Shown here: in pieces, positions 1 to 12,804 of the stretch
How positions within the stretch are numbered: position 1 is the stretch's first letter
Layout: each line of letters starts with the position of its first letter
From: Bradyrhizobium archetypum
GTDB taxonomy: Bacteria > Pseudomonadota > Alphaproteobacteria > Rhizobiales > Xanthobacteraceae
Assembly (NCBI RefSeq): GCF_013114835.1
Contig: NZ_JAAVLW010000011.1
Span: 124,001 to 188,000 of the forward strand
Length of the DNA: 64,000 bases
Direction of reading: 5' to 3'
Program-made: the position numbers and the translations under genes
Notes under the pieces: model-generated
Database searches by the model: none
Told to the model about the DNA's origin: nothing
What the model saw: the letters and a program-made list of their open reading frames with translations, nothing else

Positions 1-204
1 GACGATCTTGCCTCACTGAGGGAAGCCGAATTTCTGAACATGCTTGAGCACATTGGCGTTTTGACGAAGGCCGAGCATAAGGAGCTTCAAAGCTGCCTGG
101 ACAGACGCAATACAGCTGGTCACCCCAACTCGGCTTCTTTTGAGGAGGTGACGGTCGGCGCTCACATCTATGAACTGATTTCGAAAATTTACAGCAAATA
201 CTAA
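1..204 (+). CDS. C-terminal part of a HEPN-like protein, cut by the window edge
   Basis: Frame 1 is open from the first base to a TAA at 202-204, giving the last 67 residues of a protein whose start lies outside the window. The piece is hydrophilic and helical in character and carries RNTAGH, an R-x4-H motif, followed by PNS. R-x4-6-H is the catalytic signature of HEPN domains, which act as ribonucleases in toxin, abortive-infection and RNA-processing proteins, or as non-catalytic partners. The motif plus a short helical tail (ending ELISKIYSKY) fits the last helices of such a domain. The assignment rests on this motif only and the function of the complete protein cannot be judged. The reading frame itself is solid. 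Confidence 0.6.
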   Translation, partial: DDLASLREAEFLNMLEHIGVLTKAEHKELQSCLDRRNTAGHPNSASFEEVTVGAHIYELISKIYSKY

Positions 205-340
205 CAGTGCCGTCGTGGCCGATCTCCTACCGACGTGATCGAGGGATTTAGCCAAAGGCAAACGTCGCGGTCATCAGGTGCCGCTTTGCAACAAATCCCG
301 ATAACCTTGCTCAGTCATCCATCCGGAGAATTATGGAATT

Positions 341-590
341 GCGGTGACGGTGCTGGACTAGCACCGTAACTTCAGAAGCTGCCTTGGCGGGCTCAATTAC
401 TTCCAATTGCGGTGACAGTGTACTCAACTGCACTTCACACCAGCGCGCCAGATTAAGTTCGCTGGCACCGCAATTTTGGATGCGTCCGAATTACAGTGAC
501 GGTGCACTTAATGCGGAAATCACGAGGCCAGAGCGCTTAATCCGGCTGAGGATTACTCGCGCAGTGCAGTTAGGTGCACTGTCACCGTAA
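341..590. repeat. Cluster of degenerate GGTGACAGTGCACT-type inverted repeats
   Basis: Three related units lie in 250 bases. At 347-367, ACGGTGCT and AGCACCGT form an 8-bp stem with a 5-base loop. At 405-418 and 462-475, AATTGCGGTGACAG faces its complement with one mismatch. At 491-510 and 571-590, two 20-base arms match as inverted repeats at 17 of 20 positions. All share the core GGTGAC(A/G)GTGCACT. Similar units recur at 1067 and 1961. This resembles REP-like palindromes, but no REP-associated transposase is in the window. The surrounding stretch 205-751 holds no convincing gene. Confidence 0.7.
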
Positions 591-751
591 CACCGCTTTC
601 CTCGAACATCTTTCGGCGGCGTCCACGTCCGCGAACACTTGATGCGATCGACGTCGCCGACCTGCTTGCAGGAGCAAATTTAGGAAGCTATGCCGCCGCG
701 CAAATCCCTTGCGGACAAGAGGAGGCTGGACGGGGTGCCAGCCTCACCTTT

Positions 752-943
752 TTAGCTGATAATCTGCTTGACCTTGATGCCGCGCAAGGCCTCGATGCAG
801 TCAGCTACCAAATGCAGGAGCTCTTCGCGCTTTACGCCTTTCACCCGACGACCTTCCATATTGACCAGAATGAACCTCGCCATGTCGTAGGCGACTTCAA
901 ACTGCGATTTGCCGGTAACCTCAACATCGATCTTTTCAGCCAT
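752..943 (-). CDS. Small hypothetical protein (63 aa)
   Basis: A 63-residue soluble protein beginning MAEKIDVEVTGKS and ending KVKQIIS. The ATG at 943 was chosen because GGAG lies about seven bases upstream; a TTG twelve codons further out has no such site. The protein is charged, with the pattern of one short strand followed by helices, and has no signal peptide, membrane segment or cysteine. I do not recognise a family. It stands alone, between the repeat cluster and a GST gene, in a gene-poor stretch. The good start site and balanced composition suggest a real gene, but no role can be assigned. Confidence 0.6.
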   Translation of the reverse strand: MAEKIDVEVTGKSQFEVAYDMARFILVNMEGRRVKGVKREELLHLVADCIEALRGIKVKQIIS

Positions 944-1066
944 TTCGCTCTCCGCTGGTTGGAATTGGGAGACCTGCAACCCAGGGGGAAAAGGCCGAGA
1001 GTCTGTCTTTCGCCATTAGAGTTGGCAACAGGCCGATGCGCTTCGGTCCGTCTGCGCCAGACCTCG

Positions 1067-1090
1067 TATTACAGTGACAGTTCATTCAAT
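1067..1090. repeat. Isolated copy of the GTGACAGT repeat
   Basis: TATTACAGTGACAGTTCATTCA carries the same ATTACAGTGACAGT core as the units at 341-590, with the inner part decayed. It lies between the small gene ending the 752-943 block and the GST gene and has no visible partner arm. Confidence 0.5.
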
Positions 1091-1175
1091 TTGTCGTTCT
1101 CGCTGCGGGAGCCAGGGTCAGGACCCATACCCTGAACGAAAAACTCGGATGACGACTTCCAGCCCCAGAACGGAC

Positions 1176-1832
1176 TCATTGGCCGGTCGGCGGCTTGCCG
1201 GTATTAACCGCCAATTGAGCGGCGAAAGCCCGTTTGTACGCAGGCCGCGCTTCGCCGCGGGTGACATAGGCTGCCAGGTTCGGAAATTCGTCCAGAATGC
1301 CCGATGATCTCAGTCTGAGCAGCACGGATACCATCATCAGGTCGCCCGCGGTGAACGCACCGTCGAGCCAGTCGGCATCGCCCAGGCGGGCGGAAAGCTG
1401 ATTCAGCCGGTCGCGCACGCGATCCTCGACAAGCGGCAGACGCGCCGCATACCAGGGCTTGTCGCTTTCCAGCAATGTGGCGGTTGCAAGTTCAAGGATC
1501 GGCGGCTCCACCGTGTTGACCGCGGCAAACATCCAGGTGATCGCGCGCGCCCGGGCATTGGCATCATCAGGCAGCAGGCCCGCATGGCGCTCGGCGATAT
1601 GCAAGACGATCGATCCTGTCTCGAACAGGGCGAGATCGCCTTCCTCATAAGTTGGAATCTGACCGAAAGGATGAAGCGCCAGATGCGCGGGTTCCTTCAT
1701 CGCACGAAATGAAACAAGGCGAACCTCGTAAGGTTGGCGCACTTCTTCAAGCGCCCAGCGAACGCGCGTGTCACGCGCCAGTCCCTTGCCGCCATCGGGT
1801 GACCGTTCAAAGGCGGTAATGGTGATGGTCAT
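1176..1832 (-). CDS. Glutathione S-transferase family protein
   Basis: A 218-residue protein with a thioredoxin-like N-terminal half and an all-helical C-terminal half, as in cytosolic GSTs. The N-terminal domain shows the cis-proline region PFGQIPTYEEGD followed by LFETGSIVLHIAE, where the Glu-Thr/Ser pair binds the gamma-glutamyl part of glutathione. The C-terminal domain has the conserved turn FTAGDLMM (N-capping box and hydrophobic staple). The ATG at 1832 was chosen over one 15 codons upstream because AGGAG lies eight bases before it. GSTs conjugate or reduce electrophiles with glutathione; the substrate here is unknown. The gene appears monocistronic. A second GST with the same PFGQ and FE(T/S)G features sits at 61719-62354. 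Confidence 0.85.
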   Translation of the reverse strand: MTITITAFERSPDGGKGLARDTRVRWALEEVRQPYEVRLVSFRAMKEPAHLALHPFGQIPTYEEGDLALFETGSIVLHIAERHAGLLPDDANARARAITWMFAAVNTVEPPILELATATLLESDKPWYAARLPLVEDRVRDRLNQLSARLGDADWLDGAFTAGDLMMVSVLLRLRSSGILDEFPNLAAYVTRGEARPAYKRAFAAQLAVNTGKPPTGQ

Positions 1833-1960
1833 CGTGGGGCTCCTTCTGGCAAAGATCATCGGCTGCGGGGCCGGCAAGCCATCAAGGTAAATTCAAGGAG
1901 ATTGAAAACGATCCGCGCCGTGTCTAACCCTTTCTTTCTCCCGTGCGAGTTGGTTGGCTA

Positions 1961-1990
1961 AATTATGCTGACAGTGCACTCATTGCACCT
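1961..1990. repeat. Fifth copy of the TGACAGTGCACT repeat
   Basis: AATTATGCTGACAGTGCACTCATTGCACC matches the core of the 341-590 units, including the full TGACAGTGCACT. It lies in the 867-base gap between the GST gene and glmS and has no gene around it. Confidence 0.5.
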
Positions 1991-2095
1991 TGACTGCCGC
2001 CCGACGGGCAAATCACTTCGGATTATCCGAAATCATGTCAAGCCCACGAATCAAAAATATTCCGCTTTCGTTCCGAGCCAAATCAGCGGCATAAC

Positions 2096-2560
2096 TCCGC
2101 CCGTCTCACCGCAAGATGAGGGGCGCTCGCGAACGTCACGAACGCGCGGTGGATGCGATGGACGCGGATGGCGCTGATGACGTTGCGCGCCGGAAGCGTA
2201 CGGTGAAGTCGTGTGGTCCTGATGTCGCGGTGCTGGCATTAAGTTCCCAACAGAAGCGAAGCTTCAGGCCAAGCTTCTTGGGGGCGACGGTGGCAAAAAA
2301 GCCGTTCGCCGGGGAGAGCACGTTATAAGCCGTAAAGCCATTGCGCAGGGAAGGCCGGGATGCTTCCGCCGAACCTGTATGCTCGTGTGCATCTCTTGCT
2401 ATGCGCAACCGCACACGAGACCGCGGGTGCGGCGCGCACCCGGTCTTCCCTGCGCCCTCTGATTGGAGAGGAGGGCAAACGAGATGCAAGCCTCGGGCAG
2501 ATATGCCGCGAGATCGCGGACCCTTGTTCCGCGCGCCTTTGCAGGTGTAACAGGTCAATA
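2096..2560. repeat. Dispersed intergenic repeat of Bradyrhizobium type
   Basis: The stretch runs from CCGCCCGTCTCACCGCAAGATGAGG to about the AGGTGTAACAGGTC region and contains no credible gene, although several frames are open by chance. Its landmarks (CACCGCAAGATGAGG, AAGTCGTGTGGTCCTGA, AGCCGTAAAGCC.TTGCGCAGGGAAGGCCGG, CCCTGCGCCCTCTGATTG) match from memory a roughly 0.5-kb element found many times between genes in Bradyrhizobium and relatives, where it is often mis-annotated as short hypothetical proteins. It also contains small palindromes. The rest of the gap 1833-2699 holds only the repeat copy at 1961 and the upstream region of glmS. Confidence 0.55.
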
Positions 2561-2699
2561 GTCAGGCGGTCCGTTAAGCTTCCCGCTTAAGGCTGTCTCA
2601 ATACGCAACAATTATTGACTATCTGTGTGCCCGCCATTGCCGCTATGAGACTAGCGGGTTGCGACGCCACTCGTCGTCGATTTGGGGATATTGAACCGC

Positions 2700-4526
<1,827 letters not shown>

Positions 4527-4590
4527 TCAAGACCATCGGCTGTCACGCTGGCCCTTCAAAAACCTGCTAGGATGGCTTAGCTGGCATAGG

Positions 4591-4631
4591 CGCGATCAGC
4601 AAAAGTGGACCCCGGTTTTGCGTCCATCGCG
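4591..4631. repeat. REP-like palindrome between glmS and the DUF502 gene
   Basis: CGCGATCAGCAAAAGTGG..CCGGTTTTGCGTCCATCGCG is an imperfect inverted repeat with GCAAAA and TTTTGC as inner arms. The AAAAGTGGNNNCCGGTTTT core is a common intergenic palindrome of rhizobia. It could also fold in the glmS transcript. Confidence 0.5.
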
Positions 4632-4670
4632 CCCGAATGTCGAGTTCGGCCGCCCTGACCTGGAACCACG

Positions 4671-5456
4671 ATGAACCGCGAAGAACTGCCCCCGACCGCG
4701 CCCCCGGACGAATCCGTGCCGGAAGGCCATCACGCCGGGCTGATGGCCCGTTTTCGGAACTATTTTCTGACCGGACTGATTGTCGCAGGGCCGGTCGCGA
4801 TCACGCTCTATTTGACCTGGTGGTTCGTGAACTGGGTCGACAATCTGGTTCGCCCCTTCGTGCCGACGGTCTACCGTCCCGAGACCTACCTGCCGTTCGG
4901 CTTGCCGGGGTCGGGACTGATCGTCGCGGTGATCGCGCTGACGCTGCTCGGCTTCCTCACCGCCAATTTGATCGGGCGGACGCTGGTCGATCTCGGCGAA
5001 CGGTTGCTCGGCCGCATGCCGGTGGTGCGCGCGATCTATCGCGGCCTCAAGCAGGTGTTCGAGACGCTGTTCTCAGGCAAGGGATCGAGCTTTCGCCGGG
5101 TTGGCCTGGTCGAATTTCCTTCGCCCGGCATGTGGTCGATCGTCCTGATCTCTCAGTCGCCGAGCGAGAATGTCGCGAGCCAGTTGCCCGGCGAGGAGGA
5201 GCACATCTCGGTTTTCCTGCCCTGCGCACCGAACCCGACCACGGGCTTCTTCTTCTACGTGCCGAAGAGCAAGATCATCGAAGTCGACATGACGACCGAG
5301 GATGCCGCGACGCTGATCATGTCCGCCGGCGTGGTGCAGCCCGGCTCCGATCCGCAGAAACGCAATGGTGCGCTGGCCGGCATGGCGAACGCGGCGCGCG
5401 TCGCGAATTCGGCCGCCGGGCTGAAGCCGGCTCCGGCAAAGGTGAAGGTGGAGTGA
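4671..5456 (+). CDS. DUF502 family inner-membrane protein
   Basis: A 261-residue protein with two clear membrane segments: about residues 31-55 (YFLTGLIVAGPVAITLYLTW) and 78-101 (SGLIVAVIALTLLGFLTANL). After the second comes the DUF502 hallmark: GRTLVDLGERLLGRMPVVRAIYRGLKQ, then a cytoplasmic beta-rich part with P.P.TGFFFYVP. The end is Ala/Pro-rich and low in complexity. The family is widespread in proteobacteria and plants (LCV-like) but its molecular role is not settled. A GGAA just upstream of the ATG is a modest ribosome site. It is followed by a dispersed palindrome and then a DapA-family gene on the same strand. Confidence 0.9.
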   Translation: MNREELPPTAPPDESVPEGHHAGLMARFRNYFLTGLIVAGPVAITLYLTWWFVNWVDNLVRPFVPTVYRPETYLPFGLPGSGLIVAVIALTLLGFLTANLIGRTLVDLGERLLGRMPVVRAIYRGLKQVFETLFSGKGSSFRRVGLVEFPSPGMWSIVLISQSPSENVASQLPGEEEHISVFLPCAPNPTTGFFFYVPKSKIIEVDMTTEDAATLIMSAGVVQPGSDPQKRNGALAGMANAARVANSAAGLKPAPAKVKVE

Positions 5457-5465
5457 TTTGGAGTC

Positions 5466-5564
5466 GTCATTCCGGCGCGCATCGAAGATGCGAACTCCGG
5501 TGCGCAAGTGCGCACCTGAGAATCTCGAGATTCCGGGTCTGCGCTTCGCGCATCCCGGAATGAC
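5466..5564. repeat. GTCATTCCGG...CCGGAATGAC dispersed palindrome
   Basis: The element begins GTCATTCCGG and ends CCGGAATGAC, its exact complement, with AATCTCGAGATTCCGGGT inside. It is one of four elements in this window with GTCATT/AATGAC ends, all between genes. The copy at 27406-27486 shares the ATTCCGGG and GAGATTCCGGGT segments, so these two are the same subfamily. Its RNA could fold and end transcription of the DUF502 gene. Confidence 0.75.
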
Positions 5565-5617
5565 GGCAATCACGCTAACGTCTCCTCGATCCTCAAATGC
5601 TGGACCGGCCTGATATC

Positions 5618-6607
5618 ATGACCAAGAAGATCGAAGGCATCATTCCCGTGATGATCACGCCGTTCACGGCAAACGGTGTGATCGATTATCCGGGCCTTGG
5701 CCGGCTGGTGGAATGGTACATCGACAACGGCTCGGACGCGTTGTTTGCGGTCTGCCAGTCCAGCGAGATGCAGTTTCTCAGTCTCGACGAGCGGGTTGCG
5801 CTTGCCGCCTTCGTCAAGAAGGCGGCGGCAGGCCGCGTGCCCGTCATCGCCTCCGGTCACGTCAGCGAAAGCCTGGAGGACCAGCTTGCCGAGCTGACTG
5901 CGATTGCCGCGACCGGCGTCGACGCCATGGTGCTGGTCACCAACCGGCTCGATGCGAAGCGGGAAGGCGGGGCCAAGTTCATCGACGATCTGACCTGGCT
6001 GCTGGACCGGCTGCCGAAACAAGTTCCGCTCGGTCTCTACGAGTGCCCGGCACCCTATCGCCGCCTGCTGACCGATGACGAGTTGAAGTTCTGTGCTAGT
6101 AGCGGCCGCTTCGTCATCCTGAAGGACGTCTCCTGCGAGCTCGAAACGGTGAAGCGGCGGGTGACGCTGACCAGGGGCACGCCGCTTGCCATCGTCAATG
6201 CCAATGCGGCGATTGCCTTTGCGGCGATGAAGGCCGGTTCGCGCGGTTTTACCGGCGTGTTCACCAACTTTCATCCTGATCTTTACAAATGGCTGATGAC
6301 CGAACATGCCGACCATCCGGCGCTGGCGGATGAACTTTCGGTGTACCTCGCGCTATCAGCGATGGCCGAGCCGATGGGCTATCCGAAGCTTGCAAAGCTC
6401 TATCACCAGCGTCTCGGCACGTTCGCCTGCACCGACAGCCGCGCGGTCACCTTCGATATCCATGAGAAGTTCTGGGCGCTGGACGCGTTGCTCGACAAGA
6501 TCGTCGAGGGCACCGAGCACTACCGCCGCCGCATTGCCGCCGTTGAGGCGAGCAAGACCTATCCCGCGCCGATCAGTGGCACGGCTTCATCGCGCTCATA
6601 CAGGTAG
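5618..6607 (+). CDS. Dihydrodipicolinate synthase family protein
   Basis: A 329-residue class I aldolase-type TIM barrel of the DapA/NAL superfamily (DapA itself is about 290). It opens EGIIPVMITPF, typical of the family. The Schiff-base lysine is in FVILKDVS, and the proton-relay tyrosine in LGLYECPAPY, where DapA has YNVP. The GG(T/S)(T/S) pyruvate carboxylate motif is replaced by VCQSSEM, so the substrate is probably not that of DapA; sugar-acid or other keto-acid lyases are candidates. ATG 5618 and ATG 5597 are both possible, neither with a strong ribosome site. The 3' end overlaps the convergent recG gene by 49 bases. Confidence 0.8.
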   Translation: MTKKIEGIIPVMITPFTANGVIDYPGLGRLVEWYIDNGSDALFAVCQSSEMQFLSLDERVALAAFVKKAAAGRVPVIASGHVSESLEDQLAELTAIAATGVDAMVLVTNRLDAKREGGAKFIDDLTWLLDRLPKQVPLGLYECPAPYRRLLTDDELKFCASSGRFVILKDVSCELETVKRRVTLTRGTPLAIVNANAAIAFAAMKAGSRGFTGVFTNFHPDLYKWLMTEHADHPALADELSVYLALSAMAEPMGYPKLAKLYHQRLGTFACTDSRAVTFDIHEKFWALDALLDKIVEGTEHYRRRIAAVEASKTYPAPISGTASSRSYR

Positions 6608-8667
6608 AGCAGGCAGCGCAGCGCCTCGCCGCGCTCGCCCTTGAGTTTTGGATTGTCCTTCATGATGCGCAGCGCCTCGTCGCGCGCCTGCGTGATCAGT
6701 TGGGCGTGCACGTCGGAGCGGGCGATGCGATAGCCGGGCAGGCCGCTCTGGCGGATGCCGAGCACGTCGCCTTCGCCGCGGAGCTTCAGGTCCTCCTCGG
6801 CGATCCGGAAGCCGTCGGTGGTCTCCCTGATCACCTTCAGCCGTGCCGCCGACATTTCGCCGAGCGGCTCCTTGTAGAGCAGGAGGCAGGTGGAGGCGTC
6901 CGACCCGCGCCCGATCCGGCCGCGGAGCTGGTGCAATTGTGCGAGCCCGAAGCGCTCGGCATTCTCGATCACCATGATGGTCGCGGCGGGCACGTCGACG
7001 CCAACCTCGACCACGGTGGTCGCGACCAGGAGCCCGATCTCGTGCGCGGCGAACTGCGCCATCACGCGGTCCTTGTCCGCACCCTTCATCTGGCCGTGGA
7101 TGAGACCAACCTTGTCCCGGAAGCGTTGCTGCAGCTTCTCAAAACGCTCCGTGGCGTTGGTCAGATGCTCGGTGCCCTCGGCCTCGGACTCCTCGACCAG
7201 CGGGCAGATCCAGTAGACCAGCTTGCCTGCTTTCAACGCGCGCCCCACGGCGTCGACGACTTCGTCGAGCCGGCTCGCCGGAACCGCGCGGGTGTCGATC
7301 GGCTGCCGGCCGGCCGGTTTCTCGCGGAGCTCCGAGACGTCCATGTCGCCGAAATAGGTGAGCACCAGCGTCCGGGGGATCGGCGTTGCGCTCAGCACCA
7401 GCACGTCGACGGCTTCACCCTTGTTGGTCAGCGCCAGCCGCTCGCGCACGCCGAAGCGATGCTGCTCGTCGACCACGGCCAGCGCCAGCGCCTTGAAGAT
7501 CACGTCGTCCTGGATCAGTGCGTGGGTGCCGACCAGGAAATCGATCTCGCCGGCTTCGAGCCGCGCCAAAATTTCGCGCCGCTCCTTGCCTTTCTCGCGG
7601 CCGGTCAGGATCGCGACCCGCAGCCCGGCGCGTTCGGCGAGCGGCGCGACGGTCTTGATATGCTGGCGCGCGAGGATTTCGGTCGGCGCCATCAGCGCGG
7701 CCTGCTTGCCGGCTTCGACGACCGCAGCCGCGGCAAGCAGTGCCACGACCGTCTTGCCAGACCCGACGTCGCCCTGCAGCAGCCGCAGCATCCGCACCGG
7801 CTGGCGCAGATCCTCGGTGATGGCGGCGATCGCCGCGCGCTGCGAGGCGGTGAGCGCGTACGGAAGCGCGTCGATGATCTTGTGGCGCAGATGACCGTCG
7901 CCGGCATTGCGGTCACCGGCCGGACGCCGCAGTTGCGCGCGCACCAGCGCCAGCGCCAATTGACCGGCCAAGAGCTCGTCGAAGGCAAGCCGCGACCAGA
8001 ACGGGCCGTCGGGCAGGATGTCGGTGAGTTCGAGCGGCACATGCACGCGATTGAGCGCTTCCCGGACCGGTGGAAAGCTGCAGCGGCGAAGCACCTCCGG
8101 ACTGATCCACTCCGGCAGTTCCGGCAACTTCTGCAGCGCCTGCGCGATCGCGCGGCGCAGCGACCCCAATGCCAGACCTTCCGTCAGCGGATAGACCGGG
8201 TCGATGCCGGACAGTTTGGAAAACCCCGCCTCGTCCACGACGCGGTCTGGATGCACGATCTGCGGGACGCCGTCGTACATCTGCAGCGTGCCGGACACGT
8301 AGCGCTTCTCGCCGACCGGCAACAGCTTTTCGACATAGCCGGGCTTGGCGCGGAAAAACGTCAGCACCACGTCGCCGGTATCGTCAGAGGCATAGACGAG
8401 GTAGGGCGCGCGGGAATTGCGCGGCGGGGGCGGCCGGTGACGGTCGATCGTGACTTCCAGCGTCACCACGGTTCCCGGCGTTGCCTCGCGGACCTTCGGC
8501 CGCGCCCGGCGGTCGATCACGCTTGCCGGCAGATGCAGCAAGAGATCGACCAGCCGCGGCGTCTCATCGCGGTCGAGCAGGTAGCGCAGCAGCTTGTCCT
8601 GCTTCGGCCCGACACCCGGAAGGCTCGTGACCGGCGCAAACAAGGGATTAAGCAGGGTGGGGCGCAT
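6559..8667 (-). CDS. recG: ATP-dependent DNA helicase RecG
   Basis: A 702-residue branched-DNA helicase that regresses stalled replication forks and processes Holliday junctions. In order: the N-terminal wedge (OB) domain with LPGVGPKQ at the start, then the SF2 helicase core with LLQGDVGSGKTVV (Walker A), VVDEQHRFGVRER (motif II), LSATPIPRTL (motif III) and GLAQLHQLRGRIGRG (motif VI), and the C-terminal TRG-type region around GEGDVLGIRQSGLPGYR. Length fits the family (about 690-700). It is convergent with the DapA-family gene (49-base overlap) and divergent from sdhE-mfd, another repair helicase operon. No sign of damage. Confidence 0.97.
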   Translation of the reverse strand: MRPTLLNPLFAPVTSLPGVGPKQDKLLRYLLDRDETPRLVDLLLHLPASVIDRRARPKVREATPGTVVTLEVTIDRHRPPPPRNSRAPYLVYASDDTGDVVLTFFRAKPGYVEKLLPVGEKRYVSGTLQMYDGVPQIVHPDRVVDEAGFSKLSGIDPVYPLTEGLALGSLRRAIAQALQKLPELPEWISPEVLRRCSFPPVREALNRVHVPLELTDILPDGPFWSRLAFDELLAGQLALALVRAQLRRPAGDRNAGDGHLRHKIIDALPYALTASQRAAIAAITEDLRQPVRMLRLLQGDVGSGKTVVALLAAAAVVEAGKQAALMAPTEILARQHIKTVAPLAERAGLRVAILTGREKGKERREILARLEAGEIDFLVGTHALIQDDVIFKALALAVVDEQHRFGVRERLALTNKGEAVDVLVLSATPIPRTLVLTYFGDMDVSELREKPAGRQPIDTRAVPASRLDEVVDAVGRALKAGKLVYWICPLVEESEAEGTEHLTNATERFEKLQQRFRDKVGLIHGQMKGADKDRVMAQFAAHEIGLLVATTVVEVGVDVPAATIMVIENAERFGLAQLHQLRGRIGRGSDASTCLLLYKEPLGEMSAARLKVIRETTDGFRIAEEDLKLRGEGDVLGIRQSGLPGYRIARSDVHAQLITQARDEALRIMKDNPKLKGERGEALRCLLYLYERDEAVPLIGAG

Positions 8668-8691
8668 CAGGTCGCTCGTCGCTCACGATCC

Positions 8692-8765
8692 GTCATGCGC
8701 AGACTTGATCCGCGCATCCATCCCTCTTCAAGAGGATGGATTGCCGGGTCAAGCCCGGCAATGAC
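8692..8765. repeat. Dispersed palindrome (GTCAT...GCCCGGCAATGAC type)
   Basis: The element contains two nested palindromes: CCATCCCTCTTCAAGAGGATGG and TGCCGGGTCAAGCCCGGCA, and ends in AATGAC. It fits the family of intergenic palindromes seen at 5466, 12698 and 27406, though of a different subfamily. It lies between the starts of recG and sdhE. Confidence 0.7.
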
Positions 8766-8876
8766 ACCGTAGTGGTAATTCACCGAACTGTTGGGGCTGA
8801 CATCGGCGATCCCGCTCGCTATATCAACCCCGCCCGGCACGTCCGGGCTTTTGGCGTTCGACATGGAATAGGGGCA

Positions 8877-9163
8877 ATGACGGGTACGACACGATCAAGC
8901 GGCGGCCTTGATGACCGCCGTAAGCGGCTTTTGTTCCGCTGTTGGCATCGCGGCACCCGCGAGATGGACCTCATCCTCGGCCGCTTTGCGGATGCCGAGA
9001 TATCCGCCATGCGTGATGACGAGCTGGCTGCGCTCGAACGCCTGATCGAGGTGCCTGATCCCGATCTCTATGCCGCGCTGACTGGCGAGAAGCCGCTGGC
9101 GGGCGAATATGCCGGCCCGCTGTTCGACCGCATCAAGGCATTTCGCGCCGTGGATCACGACGC

Positions 9164-9167
<4 letters not shown>
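8877..9167 (+). CDS. sdhE: FAD assembly factor SdhE (succinate dehydrogenase)
   Basis: A 96-residue protein of the SdhE/YgfY (DUF339) family, which helps attach FAD covalently to the succinate dehydrogenase flavoprotein. The signature RGTREMD, holding the conserved RGxxE, sits near residue 30 after RRKRLLFRCWH, and D.DLYAALTG near the end is also typical. The ATG at 8877 was chosen because AGGGG precedes it and because the family starts just before this point; the open frame extends 47 codons further through the dispersed repeat. The stop overlaps the mfd start in ATGA, so the two are cotranscribed, a common arrangement in Rhizobiales. Confidence 0.93.
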
Positions 9168-12682
<3,515 letters not shown>

Positions 12683-12697
12683 CGCTGCTCTGTCCAG

Positions 12698-12783
12698 GTC
12701 ATTGCGGGCGAAGCGAAGCAATCCATCTGTCCACGTGTGCGGTGCCAATGGATTGCTTCGTCGCTTTCGCTCCTCGCAATGAC
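12698..12783. repeat. Long palindromic repeat after mfd (GTCATTGCGGGC...GCAATGAC)
   Basis: GTCATTGCGGGCGAAGCGAAGCAATCCAT at the left faces ATGGATTGCTTCG..GCTCCTCGCAATGAC at the right, forming a long interrupted stem across 86 bases. It sits between the convergent ends of mfd and the GGDEF-like gene and could terminate both. It belongs to the same broad class as the elements at 5466, 8692 and 27406. Confidence 0.75.
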
Positions 12784-12804
12784 GGGGATGGAGCGTGCAG
12801 TACG

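Noticed and set aside
384..590. 68-codon plus-strand frame over the repeat cluster
   Set aside because: It consists of the inverted repeats themselves and has no ribosome site or protein-like pattern.
2136..2558. Open frame beginning MTCYTCKGARNKG, possible small protein
   Set aside because: It lies entirely inside the dispersed repeat; similar frames are repeat artefacts.
6700..8772. A 690-codon plus-strand open frame opposite recG
   Set aside because: It is antisense to a full-length conserved RecG, rich in Arg, Gln and His as expected for the reverse frame of GC-rich coding DNA, and has no ribosome site.
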